DNA from: Chromobacterium alticapitis
Lineage (GTDB): Bacteria > Pseudomonadota > Gammaproteobacteria > Burkholderiales > Chromobacteriaceae
Assembly: GCF_002924365.1 (NCBI RefSeq)
Contig: NZ_PQWB01000189.1
Span: forward strand, 1 to 64,000
Direction: 5' to 3'
Length of the DNA stretch: 64,000 nucleotides
The notes under the pieces were generated by a model, which saw only the letters and a list, made by a program, of their open reading frames with translations, searched no databases and was not told the DNA's origin. The position numbers and the translations under genes were made by a program. Shown in pieces: positions 37,103 through 47,134 of the stretch; position 1 is the first letter of the stretch, and each line of letters starts with the position of its first letter.

Positions 37103-39181
37103 ATGTCACAACCGCAAGACCTGCTGCTGAACCGTGAACTGGGACTGATAGAATTCAACCGCCGCGTGCTGGCCCAGGCGGAAGACCCGAACCTGCCGCT
37201 GCTGGAACGGCTGAAGTTCCTGTGCATCGTCTCTTCCAACCTCGACGAATTCTTCGAAGTCCGCGTGGCCTGGCTGCAGGAAGCGGCCCATGCCACGCCG
37301 GAACGCATCCTGGCGGACGGCTCCACGCCGGGGCAGGCTCTGGCTAAAGTGTCCCGCGCCAGCCACCAGCTGGTGCGCGAGCAATACGCGGTGATGAGCG
37401 AGGTGCTGTTCCCGGCGCTGCGCGAGCAGGGCATTATTTTCCTGCGCCGCAGCGAGTGGACCGAACAACAGCAGGAATGGGTACAGAACTATTTCTTCCG
37501 CGAGTTGATGCCCATCCTGACGCCTATCGGGCTTGATCCCTCGCACCCGTTTCCCAAGGTGCTGAACAAATCGCTGAACTTCGCGGTGGAGCTGGAAGGC
37601 CGCGATGCCTTCGGCCGCGCCTCCGGCACCGCCATCGTGCAGGCGCCGCGCATCCTGCCGCGCGTGATCAAGCTGCCGGCCGAAGTCTGCGATGGCCATT
37701 CCCATTGCTTCGTCTTCCTGTCCTCCATCCTGCACTCCCACGTGCACGAACTGTTCCCGGGCATGACGGTCAAGGGCTGCTACCAGTTCCGCGTCACGCG
37801 CGACAGCGAGCTGTCGGTGGAAGACGACGATTTCAAGAACCTGCGCACCGCGCTGCAGGGCGAGTTGCGCCAGCGCCAGTTCGGCGACGCCGTGCGGCTG
37901 GAAATCGCCGACACCTGCCCGCAGCATATGGAATCCTTCCTGCTGACCCAGTTCAACCTGCAGCCGCGCGATGTCTACCGCGTCAATGGTCCGGTTAACC
38001 TGGTGCGGCTGATGCAAGTGCCGGATCTGGTGGACCGCGCGGACCTGAAGTTTGCGACCTTCTCCCCCTCGCTGCCGACTCTGCTGCAGAAGAAACCGAA
38101 GTCTCCCGCTCTGTTCGAGGCCATACGCAAGGGCGATGTGCTGCTGCACCACCCCTACCAGAGCTTCCAGCCGGTGATCGACTTCCTGACCCAGGCGGCG
38201 ACCGACCCGCACGTGGTGGCGATCAAGATGACGGTGTACCGCACCGGCACCGACTCCGTTCTGATGGAGTCGCTGATCGCCGCCGCCCGCGCCGGCAAGC
38301 AAGTGACGGTGGTAGTGGAGCTGATGGCGCGCTTCGACGAGGAAGCGAACATCAGCTGGGCCAGCCGGTTGGAGGACGCCGGCGCCCACGTGGTGTACGG
38401 CGTGATCGGCTACAAGGTTCACGCCAAAATGCTGATGGTGGTGCGCCGCGAAGCGCACGGCCTGCGCCGCTACGTGCACCTGGGCACCGGCAACTACCAC
38501 CCGCGCACCGCGCGGCTGTACACGGACTTCGGCCTGTTGACCTGCAACGAGGAAATCGCCAGCGACGTCAACGACATCTTCGTCCAGCTGACCGGCCTGG
38601 GCCGCGCCAGCAGCCTGAAGCACCTGTTCCAGAGTCCGTTCACGCTGCACAGCATGATCATGCAGTCCATCGAGCGCGAGATCGAGCACGCCCAGGCCGG
38701 CAAGCCGGCGCAGATCATCGCCAAGATGAACTCGCTGCTGGAACCGCAAGTCATCCACGCGCTATACCGCGCCAGCCAGGCCGGCGTGAAGATTCAGCTC
38801 ATCGTGCGCGGGGTGTGCGCGCTGCGTCCGGGCGTGCCGGGCCTGTCCGACAACATCTCGGTCCGTTCCATCGTCGGCCGTTTCCTGGAACACCCGCGCG
38901 TGTTCTATTTCTACAACGACCACAAGGAAGACCTGCTGATGTCCAGCGCCGACTGGATGGGCCGCAACTTCTTCCGCCGCATCGAAACCTGCGTGCCCAT
39001 TCTGGACAGCAAGCTGAAACGCCGCATCATCAAGGAAGCGCTGCGGCTTTATCTGGACGACAACGTCAACAGCTGGGAAATGCAGCCGGACGGCGGCTAC
39101 AAGCGCCGCGGCGGCCGCGGCAAGCCTCACTGCGCGCAGCTTGAGCTGCTGGCGCTGTACACCGGGCCGCAGGCGGAGTAG
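37103..39181 (+). CDS. ppk1: Polyphosphate kinase 1
   Basis: Polymerises the ATP gamma-phosphate into inorganic polyphosphate. The 692-residue protein starts with the NRELGLIEFNRRVL motif of the N domain and has the two PLD-like catalytic domains. The autophosphorylated histidine is His440 in KVHAKMLMV, with GTGNYHPRTARLYTD after it; the second conserved histidine region is in NDHKEDLLMSSADWMGRNF. Its ATG at 37103 matches known starts. The DUF456 gene follows three bases after its stop, so they may be co-transcribed. Confidence 0.96.
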   Translation: MSQPQDLLLNRELGLIEFNRRVLAQAEDPNLPLLERLKFLCIVSSNLDEFFEVRVAWLQEAAHATPERILADGSTPGQALAKVSRASHQLVREQYAVMSEVLFPALREQGIIFLRRSEWTEQQQEWVQNYFFRELMPILTPIGLDPSHPFPKVLNKSLNFAVELEGRDAFGRASGTAIVQAPRILPRVIKLPAEVCDGHSHCFVFLSSILHSHVHELFPGMTVKGCYQFRVTRDSELSVEDDDFKNLRTALQGELRQRQFGDAVRLEIADTCPQHMESFLLTQFNLQPRDVYRVNGPVNLVRLMQVPDLVDRADLKFATFSPSLPTLLQKKPKSPALFEAIRKGDVLLHHPYQSFQPVIDFLTQAATDPHVVAIKMTVYRTGTDSVLMESLIAAARAGKQVTVVVELMARFDEEANISWASRLEDAGAHVVYGVIGYKVHAKMLMVVRREAHGLRRYVHLGTGNYHPRTARLYTDFGLLTCNEEIASDVNDIFVQLTGLGRASSLKHLFQSPFTLHSMIMQSIEREIEHAQAGKPAQIIAKMNSLLEPQVIHALYRASQAGVKIQLIVRGVCALRPGVPGLSDNISVRSIVGRFLEHPRVFYFYNDHKEDLLMSSADWMGRNFFRRIETCVPILDSKLKRRIIKEALRLYLDDNVNSWEMQPDGGYKRRGGRGKPHCAQLELLALYTGPQAE

Positions 39182-39184
39182 CCG

Positions 39185-39664
39185 ATGACGATACTGGGCT
39201 ATCTGGCGGCCGCGCTGATGATGGTCGCCGGCCTCGCCGGCACCATCCTGCCGGCCATTCCCGGCCTGCCGCTGCTGTTCGGCGGCCTGCTGCTGGCCTC
39301 GTGGCTGGACAACTTCCAGCACCTGGGCGCCATCAGCCTGAGCATACTCGCAGTGCTGGCCGCGCTGGGCCTGTTGATAGACTTCGTCGCCGGCCTCTTG
39401 GGCGCCAAGGCCACCGGCGCCAGCCGCCAGGCCCTGTGGGGCGCCTTCATCGGCAGCCTGGTCGGCATGTTTCTGGGCCTGGCCGGCGTCATCCTCGGTC
39501 CCCTGGTCGGCGCGGTGATAGGCGAGTTCCTGGCTCGCAAGGATGCCCTGCAGGCCGGCAAGGTCGGTGTAGGCACTTTCATCGGTTTTATCGTCGGCGC
39601 CGTGGCCAAAGTGGCCTGCGCCTTCGCCATGCTGGCCACCGCCGCGCTGGCGCTGGCATTCTGA
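39185..39664 (+). CDS. DUF456 membrane protein
   Basis: A 159-residue glycine-rich membrane protein with four or five hydrophobic segments, typical of DUF456 (GTILPAIPGLPLLFGGLLL near the start). Function unknown. It starts three bases after ppk1 and probably shares its transcript. The high glycine and alanine content in the repeats GAFIGSLVG and GAVIGEFL suggests packed helices. Confidence 0.85.
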   Translation: MTILGYLAAALMMVAGLAGTILPAIPGLPLLFGGLLLASWLDNFQHLGAISLSILAVLAALGLLIDFVAGLLGAKATGASRQALWGAFIGSLVGMFLGLAGVILGPLVGAVIGEFLARKDALQAGKVGVGTFIGFIVGAVAKVACAFAMLATAALALAF

Positions 39665-39774
39665 TCCCCTTCCCGTTTCACGGCCGGCCTATGCCGGCCG
39701 TTCGGCTATCTGGTTTTGATCGCCTATTTTGGTAGAATCGGCGTCTAGTCATAGCAACCAATGTGAACGAATCC

Positions 39775-41442
<1,668 letters not shown>

Positions 41443-41463
41443 TCCGCTCGCCCATCCCATGCC

Positions 41464-41493
41464 AAGCCCCCGCCTCGGCGGGGGCTTTTTCTA
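41464..41493. terminator. Bidirectional terminator after ettA
   Basis: AAGCCCCCGCC/GGCGGGGGCTT forms an 11-bp stem followed by TTTCTATC. It also faces the convergent solute-binding gene. Confidence 0.8.
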
Positions 41494-41497
41494 TCTT

Positions 41498-42226
41498 TCA
41501 CTCCAGATAGCGCGCGGTGATCCGCTCCAGTTCGCCGCTTTCCCGCACTTGCTTGAAGGCCTCGGACAGCCTCTGCGCCACGGCTTCCGGCATGCGCTTG
41601 CTGCACGCCAGGTACAAATGGGTTTCCTGCAAGCGCAGCGCGGGCTGGATGGGCACCGCATTGCGTCCTTGCTGCTTGACCAGATAGCGCGCCACCGGCG
41701 CATGCACGGCCCAGGCATCCGCCACGCCCAGACTCAATTCTCGGTAGGCGTCTTCCGTTGTCGGCAACTCGGCAAACTCCACCTGATGCATGCGCAGCCA
41801 ATCCGACATGGACGATCCCAGCAGCGCCACCACCCGCTTGCCTTTCAGGTCTTCCAGAGAATGGATGCGCGATGGTTTGCCCGCCAACACGAACAAGGTT
41901 TGATCGCTGTTGTCCAACAGGCCTATCCAGCGATACAAAGCCTCGCGCTTGGGCGAGCGGGTCAGCGGCAGCAGGCAGGCGTACTCCTCGCCCTGCGCCT
42001 GCAGTTGCGCGCGCTTCCATGGCAGCATCACCAGTTGCCCGCGCATGCCCGCTCGCGCCAATACCTTATCCACCGCCTCCAGCGCGATGCCGCGCTCGCC
42101 GCCATCGACCTTCATGACGAATGGCGGATAATCCAGACCATACAGATTGATGACCATCCGCTCCGGCGCCGCCCATGACGGCGTGGACAAGAGGCAGGCC
42201 AATGCCAGCCAAAACCATTTCTTCAT
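41498..42226 (-). CDS. Periplasmic solute-binding protein (SBP_bac_3 family)
   Basis: A 242-residue protein with a signal peptide (WFWLALACLLSTPSWA) and a family-3 binding fold starting VINLYGLDYPPFVMK, with EDLKGKRVVALLGSSM in the middle. Such proteins bind polar amino acids or similar solutes. There is no permease or ATPase gene next to it, so it may be an orphan receptor or a signalling component. It ends two bases beyond the ettA terminator region. Confidence 0.85.
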   Translation of the reverse strand: MKKWFWLALACLLSTPSWAAPERMVINLYGLDYPPFVMKVDGGERGIALEAVDKVLARAGMRGQLVMLPWKRAQLQAQGEEYACLLPLTRSPKREALYRWIGLLDNSDQTLFVLAGKPSRIHSLEDLKGKRVVALLGSSMSDWLRMHQVEFAELPTTEDAYRELSLGVADAWAVHAPVARYLVKQQGRNAVPIQPALRLQETHLYLACSKRMPEAVAQRLSEAFKQVRESGELERITARYLE

Positions 42227-42282
42227 TGCGTCTCCAGCAGACTCGCTCCCTCAGCATTGTCCAGACAGTGTAAACTCCGGCC

Positions 42283-42987
42283 ATGTCTTTGCGAGCCCTG
42301 ATTCTTTGTAGCAGTTTAGCGCTGGCTGCCTGCGCCACGCCACCGCAGACCGATGCCCCGGCGCCGCCCGGCTATTATCGGGTGCAGCCCGGCGATACGC
42401 TGTACCGCATCGCTCGCCAGCAAAAGCAGAGCGTGGGCAATCTGACGCGCTGGAACCAATTGGCGGACAGCGCCGTCATCCAGGCCGGCCAGTTGCTGCG
42501 CGTGCAGCCGGCAGCTTCCGCCGGCAAGCCCTCGGCCAACGCGGGGAAATCCGCGGCGGCGAAGCCCAAACCCGCGCCGGCCAAGCCGGCCGAGAAGCCG
42601 CCGCAACCGCCGGCCAAACTGACCATCGCGCTGCAATGGCCCGCCTCTGGCCCCGTCATCGCCGGCTTCGACGGCAATCGCAACAAGGGCCTGGACATCG
42701 CTGGCAGCGCCGGCGACCCTGTGCGCGCCGCGGCGGCCGGCAAGGTGGTTTATTCGGGCAAGGGCATACGCGCCTACGGCAACCTGCTGATCATCAAGCA
42801 CAATGAAAGCACCTTGACCGTCTACGCCCACAACCAGAAGCTGCTGGCGCAGGAAGGCGAGCAAGTCTCCGCGGGCCAGCAGATCGCCACCATGGGCGAC
42901 TCCGGCGCCAACCGCGTCAAGCTGCATTTCGAACTGCGCCTGGGCACTCAGGTGGTCAATCCGGCCGCCTATCTGCCGCCTCGCTGA
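42283..42987 (+). CDS. nlpD: NlpD-like LysM/M23 lipoprotein (amidase activator)
   Basis: A 234-residue lipoprotein with lipobox LAAC, a LysM peptidoglycan-binding domain (YYRVQPGDTLYRIARQQ) at about 25-70, a Pro/Lys/Ala linker, and a C-terminal LytM/M23 domain. The M23 domain has NKGLDIAGS rather than the HxGxD zinc motif, while LHFELR is kept. This matches the pattern of E. coli NlpD, which activates AmiC and does not cleave peptidoglycan. The neighbouring DUF1615 gene is also a lipoprotein. nlpD versus another LytM activator is a likely but not certain call. Confidence 0.85.
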   Translation: MSLRALILCSSLALAACATPPQTDAPAPPGYYRVQPGDTLYRIARQQKQSVGNLTRWNQLADSAVIQAGQLLRVQPAASAGKPSANAGKSAAAKPKPAPAKPAEKPPQPPAKLTIALQWPASGPVIAGFDGNRNKGLDIAGSAGDPVRAAAAGKVVYSGKGIRAYGNLLIIKHNESTLTVYAHNQKLLAQEGEQVSAGQQIATMGDSGANRVKLHFELRLGTQVVNPAAYLPPR

Positions 42988-43075
42988 ACGTTCGCTCGGC
43001 GCCATAAGCCGCGGCTTGCGGCCGTTCCGCGTTCGCCCTACTCTGTGGCGCACGCTTTCTCTATCCGATAACAAT

Positions 43076-44266
43076 ATGAACCGCACCTTTCTCTTCGCCA
43101 TCACGGCGGCGCTGCTGGCAGGCTGCGCCGCCCAACCGCGGCAGGCCGAGCAGACCGTTCCTACAGCGCCCGCCTCGGCCCTCCCTGCGCCGCAGGAGGC
43201 GCCGGCAAAGCCCGCGCCAGCCGTGGCCGCGCCGCCAGTCGTCGCGCCAACCGCCGCGCCGCCGCGCAATTACGTCGCCGCCTCGCTGCCGGCCGGCGTG
43301 CGCGAGCGCCAGGGCTGGATAGCCGACATAGACAGCGCCTTCCGCCACTTGCGGATTCCGCCCACAGCAGAGAACGCTTGCGCGTTGGCCGCTGTGATCA
43401 AACAGGAATCCAGCTGGCAGAGCGACCCGGTCGTGCCGGGCCTGCCCAAGATCGTCTGGGGCAAAATAGAAGAGAAAGCCCATCGCTACTTGGTGCCGTT
43501 GCCCGTGGTCCAGGCAGCCTTGATGAAAACCTCGCCCAACGGCCGCAGCTACAAGGCGCGGATAGATACGCTGCGCACCGAGCGCGAAATGAATCTGCTG
43601 TTCGAAGACATGGCGCGCGAGGCCAAGCAGATGGGACTGCCCATGGAAATGAAGAATCCGATACGGACCGGCGGCCCCATGCAAGTCAGCGTGGAGTTCG
43701 CCGAATCCCACGTCAAGGCCTGGCCCTATCCTTACCCGCGCCGCGACAGCATCCGCCACGAGGTGTTTACCCGGCGCGGCGGCGTCTATTTCGGCGCGGC
43801 CATCCTGCTGCAATACCCGGCGCCGTACCAAGAGATGCGCTACCGCTTCGCCGACTTCAACGCCGGCCGCTACAGCAGCCGCAACGCGGCGTTCCAGGCC
43901 GCGCTGACGCGGCTGAGCGGCCGCAAGCTGGCGCTGGACGGCGACTTGCTGAATTATCAAGGCGGCCAGCCCTCCGGCAGCCAGCAGGCGGCGCTGGCCA
44001 TTGCCGGCCAGTTGGCCATGAGCCGGGAAGCCATCCTGCGCGACCTGAAGCAGGAAAAGACGTCGGCCTTCGGCCAAAGCGAGTTGCACCGCCAGGTCTT
44101 CGCGCTGGCGGAACGCCGCGACGGCAAGCCGCTGCCGCGCGCCGTCATGCCGCAAATCAATCTGCAAAGCCCCAAGATCACCCGCAAGCTGACCACGCAA
44201 TGGTTCGCCGACCGGGTAGATGGCCGTTATCGCCAATGCCTGTCCCGAGTGGCGGCCGCCGCTTGA
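43076..44266 (+). CDS. DUF1615 lipoprotein
   Basis: A 396-residue protein with lipobox LLAGC, a Pro/Ala-rich linker of about 45 residues and a DUF1615 domain from about residue 75 on. The domain has AVIKQESSWQSDPVVPG, which recalls the lytic-transglycosylase glutamate-serine (ES) motif, so a peptidoglycan lyase activity is plausible but not shown. It sits after the NlpD-like gene, supporting a cell-wall role. Confidence 0.85.
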   Translation: MNRTFLFAITAALLAGCAAQPRQAEQTVPTAPASALPAPQEAPAKPAPAVAAPPVVAPTAAPPRNYVAASLPAGVRERQGWIADIDSAFRHLRIPPTAENACALAAVIKQESSWQSDPVVPGLPKIVWGKIEEKAHRYLVPLPVVQAALMKTSPNGRSYKARIDTLRTEREMNLLFEDMAREAKQMGLPMEMKNPIRTGGPMQVSVEFAESHVKAWPYPYPRRDSIRHEVFTRRGGVYFGAAILLQYPAPYQEMRYRFADFNAGRYSSRNAAFQAALTRLSGRKLALDGDLLNYQGGQPSGSQQAALAIAGQLAMSREAILRDLKQEKTSAFGQSELHRQVFALAERRDGKPLPRAVMPQINLQSPKITRKLTTQWFADRVDGRYRQCLSRVAAAA

Positions 44267-44288
44267 TGCGCGCAGCCTGACATCGTCA

Positions 44289-44324
44289 TATAATTCCGCT
44301 GCGACAGCCGGTTTCCCGGCTGTC
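44289..44324 (+). promoter_or_regulatory. Promoter -10 box and structured leader start before DUF475 gene
   Basis: TATAAT at 44289-44294 is a perfect -10 box; a possible -35 (TTGATG, 44263) is 20 bp upstream, which is long. Just after the expected start lies the 9-bp hairpin GACAGCCGG-TTTC-CCGGCTGTC (44303-44324). CCGCTG (44296-44301) can pair with CAGCGG (44342-44347) around it. The conserved motifs of the yybP-ykoY riboswitch were not seen. Confidence 0.4.
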
Positions 44325-44374
44325 CGCCCATACCAAAAATACAGCGGCGACGCCGCACTTGCTCAGGTTATCCC

Positions 44375-45436
44375 ATGTCTTCCACTTTTTCGTATTTCCG
44401 CGGCTCGCTGGCCTTCAGCGTCGCCGCGCTGGCCGCCGTCGCCTGGTACGGCTTCCAGGCCGGCGGCGCCGAGAGCGCCGGCTCCTTCCTGCTCACCGCC
44501 TTGGTGCTGGCGGTGCTGGAAACCAGCGTCTCTTTCGACAACGCGGTAGTCAACGCCGGCATTCTGAAAGCGATGAGCCCGCGCTGGCGCCGGGTTTTCA
44601 TGACCGTAGGCATCGCGGTGGCTGTGTTCGGCATGCGCATCCTGTTTCCGCTGCTGATCGTTTCCACCGCCGGCGGCGTGCCGCTGGGCGAATCTTTCAT
44701 CGTGGCGACGGAGCAGCCGCTGCGCTACCGGCAAATCATGCATGACAGCCATCTGATGATCATGGGCTTCGGCGCCACCTTTTTGTTGATGGTGGTGATC
44801 GAATACTTCGTGCAGCATGAGAAGGACGAGCACTGGCTGCCCGGCATAGAGCCGCTGCTGGCCCGGCTGGGCAGCGTGGAGAACGCGCAATCGCTGCTCG
44901 TCATTCTGGCGGCGGCGGCCGTGGCCGCCTTCGTGCCTGCGGGACAGAAGCTGGCCTTCATCAGCAGCTGCTTCTGGGGCTATGTGGTGTTCATGGCGCT
45001 GCATATGTTCAAGCAGCTGTTCGGCGGCATGGACATCAAGACCGCGGCGGCCAAAAATGGCCTGATCGGCTTCGCGTATCTGGAAGTGCTGGATGCCAGC
45101 TTCTCCATGGATGGCGTGATCGCCGCCTTCGCCATCACCGGCGACTTCTGGCTGATCGCCGCCGGTCTAGGCATTGGCGCGATGTTCGTGCGCTCGCTGA
45201 CGCTATACCTAGTGGAGCGCGACGTGATAGGCCAATTCCGCTATCTGGAGGTATCGGCATTCTGGGCTATCGCCGCGCTGGTTGCCATCATGTACGCCGC
45301 CGCGCTGCACGTTGAGCTGGGCGAAGTGGCCACCGGCCTGATCAGCGTCGCCATCATCGGTCTGGGCGTGCTGACCAGCCTGCCCTCGCGCGCCAAGCCT
45401 CAACAGCGCGGAGATAGAACCGACAGCACCGGTTAA
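44375..45436 (+). CDS. DUF475/TerC-like integral membrane protein
   Basis: A 353-residue protein with about nine hydrophobic segments. It carries the DUF475 signatures VLETSVSFDNAVVNAGIL and EVLDASFSMDGVIAAFAIT, the acidic residues of which resemble TerC-type metal-handling motifs. A role in metal efflux or tolerance is a reasonable inference; the substrate is unknown. It follows a perfect -10 box and a structured leader. Confidence 0.9.
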   Translation: MSSTFSYFRGSLAFSVAALAAVAWYGFQAGGAESAGSFLLTALVLAVLETSVSFDNAVVNAGILKAMSPRWRRVFMTVGIAVAVFGMRILFPLLIVSTAGGVPLGESFIVATEQPLRYRQIMHDSHLMIMGFGATFLLMVVIEYFVQHEKDEHWLPGIEPLLARLGSVENAQSLLVILAAAAVAAFVPAGQKLAFISSCFWGYVVFMALHMFKQLFGGMDIKTAAAKNGLIGFAYLEVLDASFSMDGVIAAFAITGDFWLIAAGLGIGAMFVRSLTLYLVERDVIGQFRYLEVSAFWAIAALVAIMYAAALHVELGEVATGLISVAIIGLGVLTSLPSRAKPQQRGDRTDSTG

Positions 45437-45615
45437 ACGTTCGGGCCCAAACCGCCTGAAAAAAGCGGAACATCGTGCGCGCGGCGCTTACGCGGAGGCT
45501 CATGCAACAGGCGCACTGTCTGGAAAAGGCGCCGCGCGACAAATTTGATGCCCCCGTCCGGCCTGTCGATATACTGGCTGTCTGATATCAGCACAGGACG
45601 TGCGGAAGGTTCGAC

Positions 45616-46188
45616 ATGCGCTCGCCACTTCTCATAGGCGCCGCTCTGGCGCTTACGCTTTATTTCATCGTCCTGTACAACGGCCTGGTCGGTCTGAAGC
45701 ATTCGGTCGCCAAGGCCTGGGCCAATATCGACGTGCTGCTCAAGCAGCGGCATGACGAAATCCCCAAATTGGTCGAAGTCTGCAAACAATACGCCCAGTT
45801 CGAGCAACAAACGTTGCTCAAGGTGATGGAGGCCCGCAATGCCGTCGCCAGCAGCTCCGCCGCCCATGACGCCGCTCGCCTGGGCGCTTCGGAGGGCCTG
45901 CTGCGCCGCGGCATCGCGCAATTGAACGCCGTGGCGGAGGCCTATCCTGAATTGAAAGCCAATGAGCAGTTCAGCCAATTGTCTCGCCGCATCAGCGCGC
46001 TGGAGGACAGCATAGCAGACAGGCGCGAGCTGTATAACGAAGCCGTCAACCTCAACAATATGCGGATCGAGCAATTCCCCGATCTGCTGATCGCCCGCCT
46101 GTTCGGCTTCGCCGGCGCCCATCCCCTGCGTTTCGAAAGCCACGAAACATGCGATGTGGACGTTTCCTCGCTGTTTCGCCAGCCGTAA
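45616..46188 (+). CDS. LemA-family protein
   Basis: A 190-residue protein with one N-terminal transmembrane helix (LIGAALALTLYFIVLYNGLV) and a helical bundle containing KRHDEIPKLV-like and LSRRISALEDSIADRRELYNEAVNLNN segments, the LemA family pattern. LemA proteins are widespread and of uncertain role, often paired with other membrane genes. It is followed 24 bases later by a GIDE-domain protein, a repeated genomic pairing. Confidence 0.9.
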   Translation: MRSPLLIGAALALTLYFIVLYNGLVGLKHSVAKAWANIDVLLKQRHDEIPKLVEVCKQYAQFEQQTLLKVMEARNAVASSSAAHDAARLGASEGLLRRGIAQLNAVAEAYPELKANEQFSQLSRRISALEDSIADRRELYNEAVNLNNMRIEQFPDLLIARLFGFAGAHPLRFESHETCDVDVSSLFRQP

Positions 46189-46212
46189 GATGGCAGTTGC
46201 CTCGCTCGCCTG

Positions 46213-47112
46213 ATGCTCAGCCGCACGGACAAACTGTTTTTCCTGCCTTATCTGCTCGCCATCGCCGCGTGGGCTGAGCTGAAAACAGGCCATTTCTGGC
46301 GCTATGCCCTGCCCACGCTAGCGCTGTTCGGCATGCTGGCCTGGTGGCTCAATTACCGCCGCTACCGCCTGGTGGCCGACACCCCCAGCTCCCGCATCGC
46401 CTCCGCCGCCCTGGGCAGGGTGGAACTGTCCGGCCGCGCCTTCTGCCACCCCGGCGCGCCCAACATCAGCCCGCTGTCCGGCCGCCGCTGCGTTTGGTAC
46501 AGCTGCAGCCAGCGCCGGATGGAACGCTCGCCGGACTGGGATTGGCGTCGCCTGCTCGAAACAGAAACCGAGCGGGAGCGCCAGACCAGCGACGACAGCT
46601 TCCTGCTGCGCGATGGCGCGGCGGAAGCGCTGGTGCTCCCTGAGGCCGCGGAAGTGCAGGCCAGCCATAGCCGGAAATGGGTGGAGGACGGCTATGAATT
46701 CACCGAATCCTGGATAGAAGAAGGCGAGGCGCTGTATATATCCGGCCAGTTGAGCGCCTTGGGCGGGCCGGCCGGCGGCGCGGCCTTCATCATCGATGTA
46801 GGCGCCAAGCTGGCGCAGTGGAAACAAGACCCCAAGGCGCTGCGGCTCAGGTTCCAGCTTCCCGACGACGGTCCGTTCTCAACCGAGGAATGGGAGCAGG
46901 TGGTGCAGGCGGCGAAGCGCGAAGTGAGCGACAGCGAAACCGCCGCCGCAGGCCCCGGCCTCATCCTGCAGCGCGCCCAGGATGGCCTGCCCATGCTGAT
47001 TTCCACGCTGAGCGCCGCCCAGTGCGCGCGCGGCTTCCGCCTGCGCGCCTGGCTGCACGCAGGCCTCGCGCTCCTGTTTCTGCTGCTGTGGCAGAAATAC
47101 TTTCAGCACTAG
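46213..47112 (+). CDS. GIDE-domain membrane protein
   Basis: A 299-residue protein with hydrophobic helices near residues 25-42 and 275-297. Between them is a GIDE-type region (ISPLSGRRCVWYSCSQRRMER and ESWIEEGEALYISGQLSAL, split for reading), the domain shared with animal Mulan/MAPL E3 ligases but here without a RING finger. Bacterial versions usually lie next to LemA, as here. The biochemical activity in bacteria is unknown. Confidence 0.85.
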   Translation: MLSRTDKLFFLPYLLAIAAWAELKTGHFWRYALPTLALFGMLAWWLNYRRYRLVADTPSSRIASAALGRVELSGRAFCHPGAPNISPLSGRRCVWYSCSQRRMERSPDWDWRRLLETETERERQTSDDSFLLRDGAAEALVLPEAAEVQASHSRKWVEDGYEFTESWIEEGEALYISGQLSALGGPAGGAAFIIDVGAKLAQWKQDPKALRLRFQLPDDGPFSTEEWEQVVQAAKREVSDSETAAAGPGLILQRAQDGLPMLISTLSAAQCARGFRLRAWLHAGLALLFLLLWQKYFQH

Positions 47113-47134
47113 GCAAGGCGCTCGACCAACGCGC

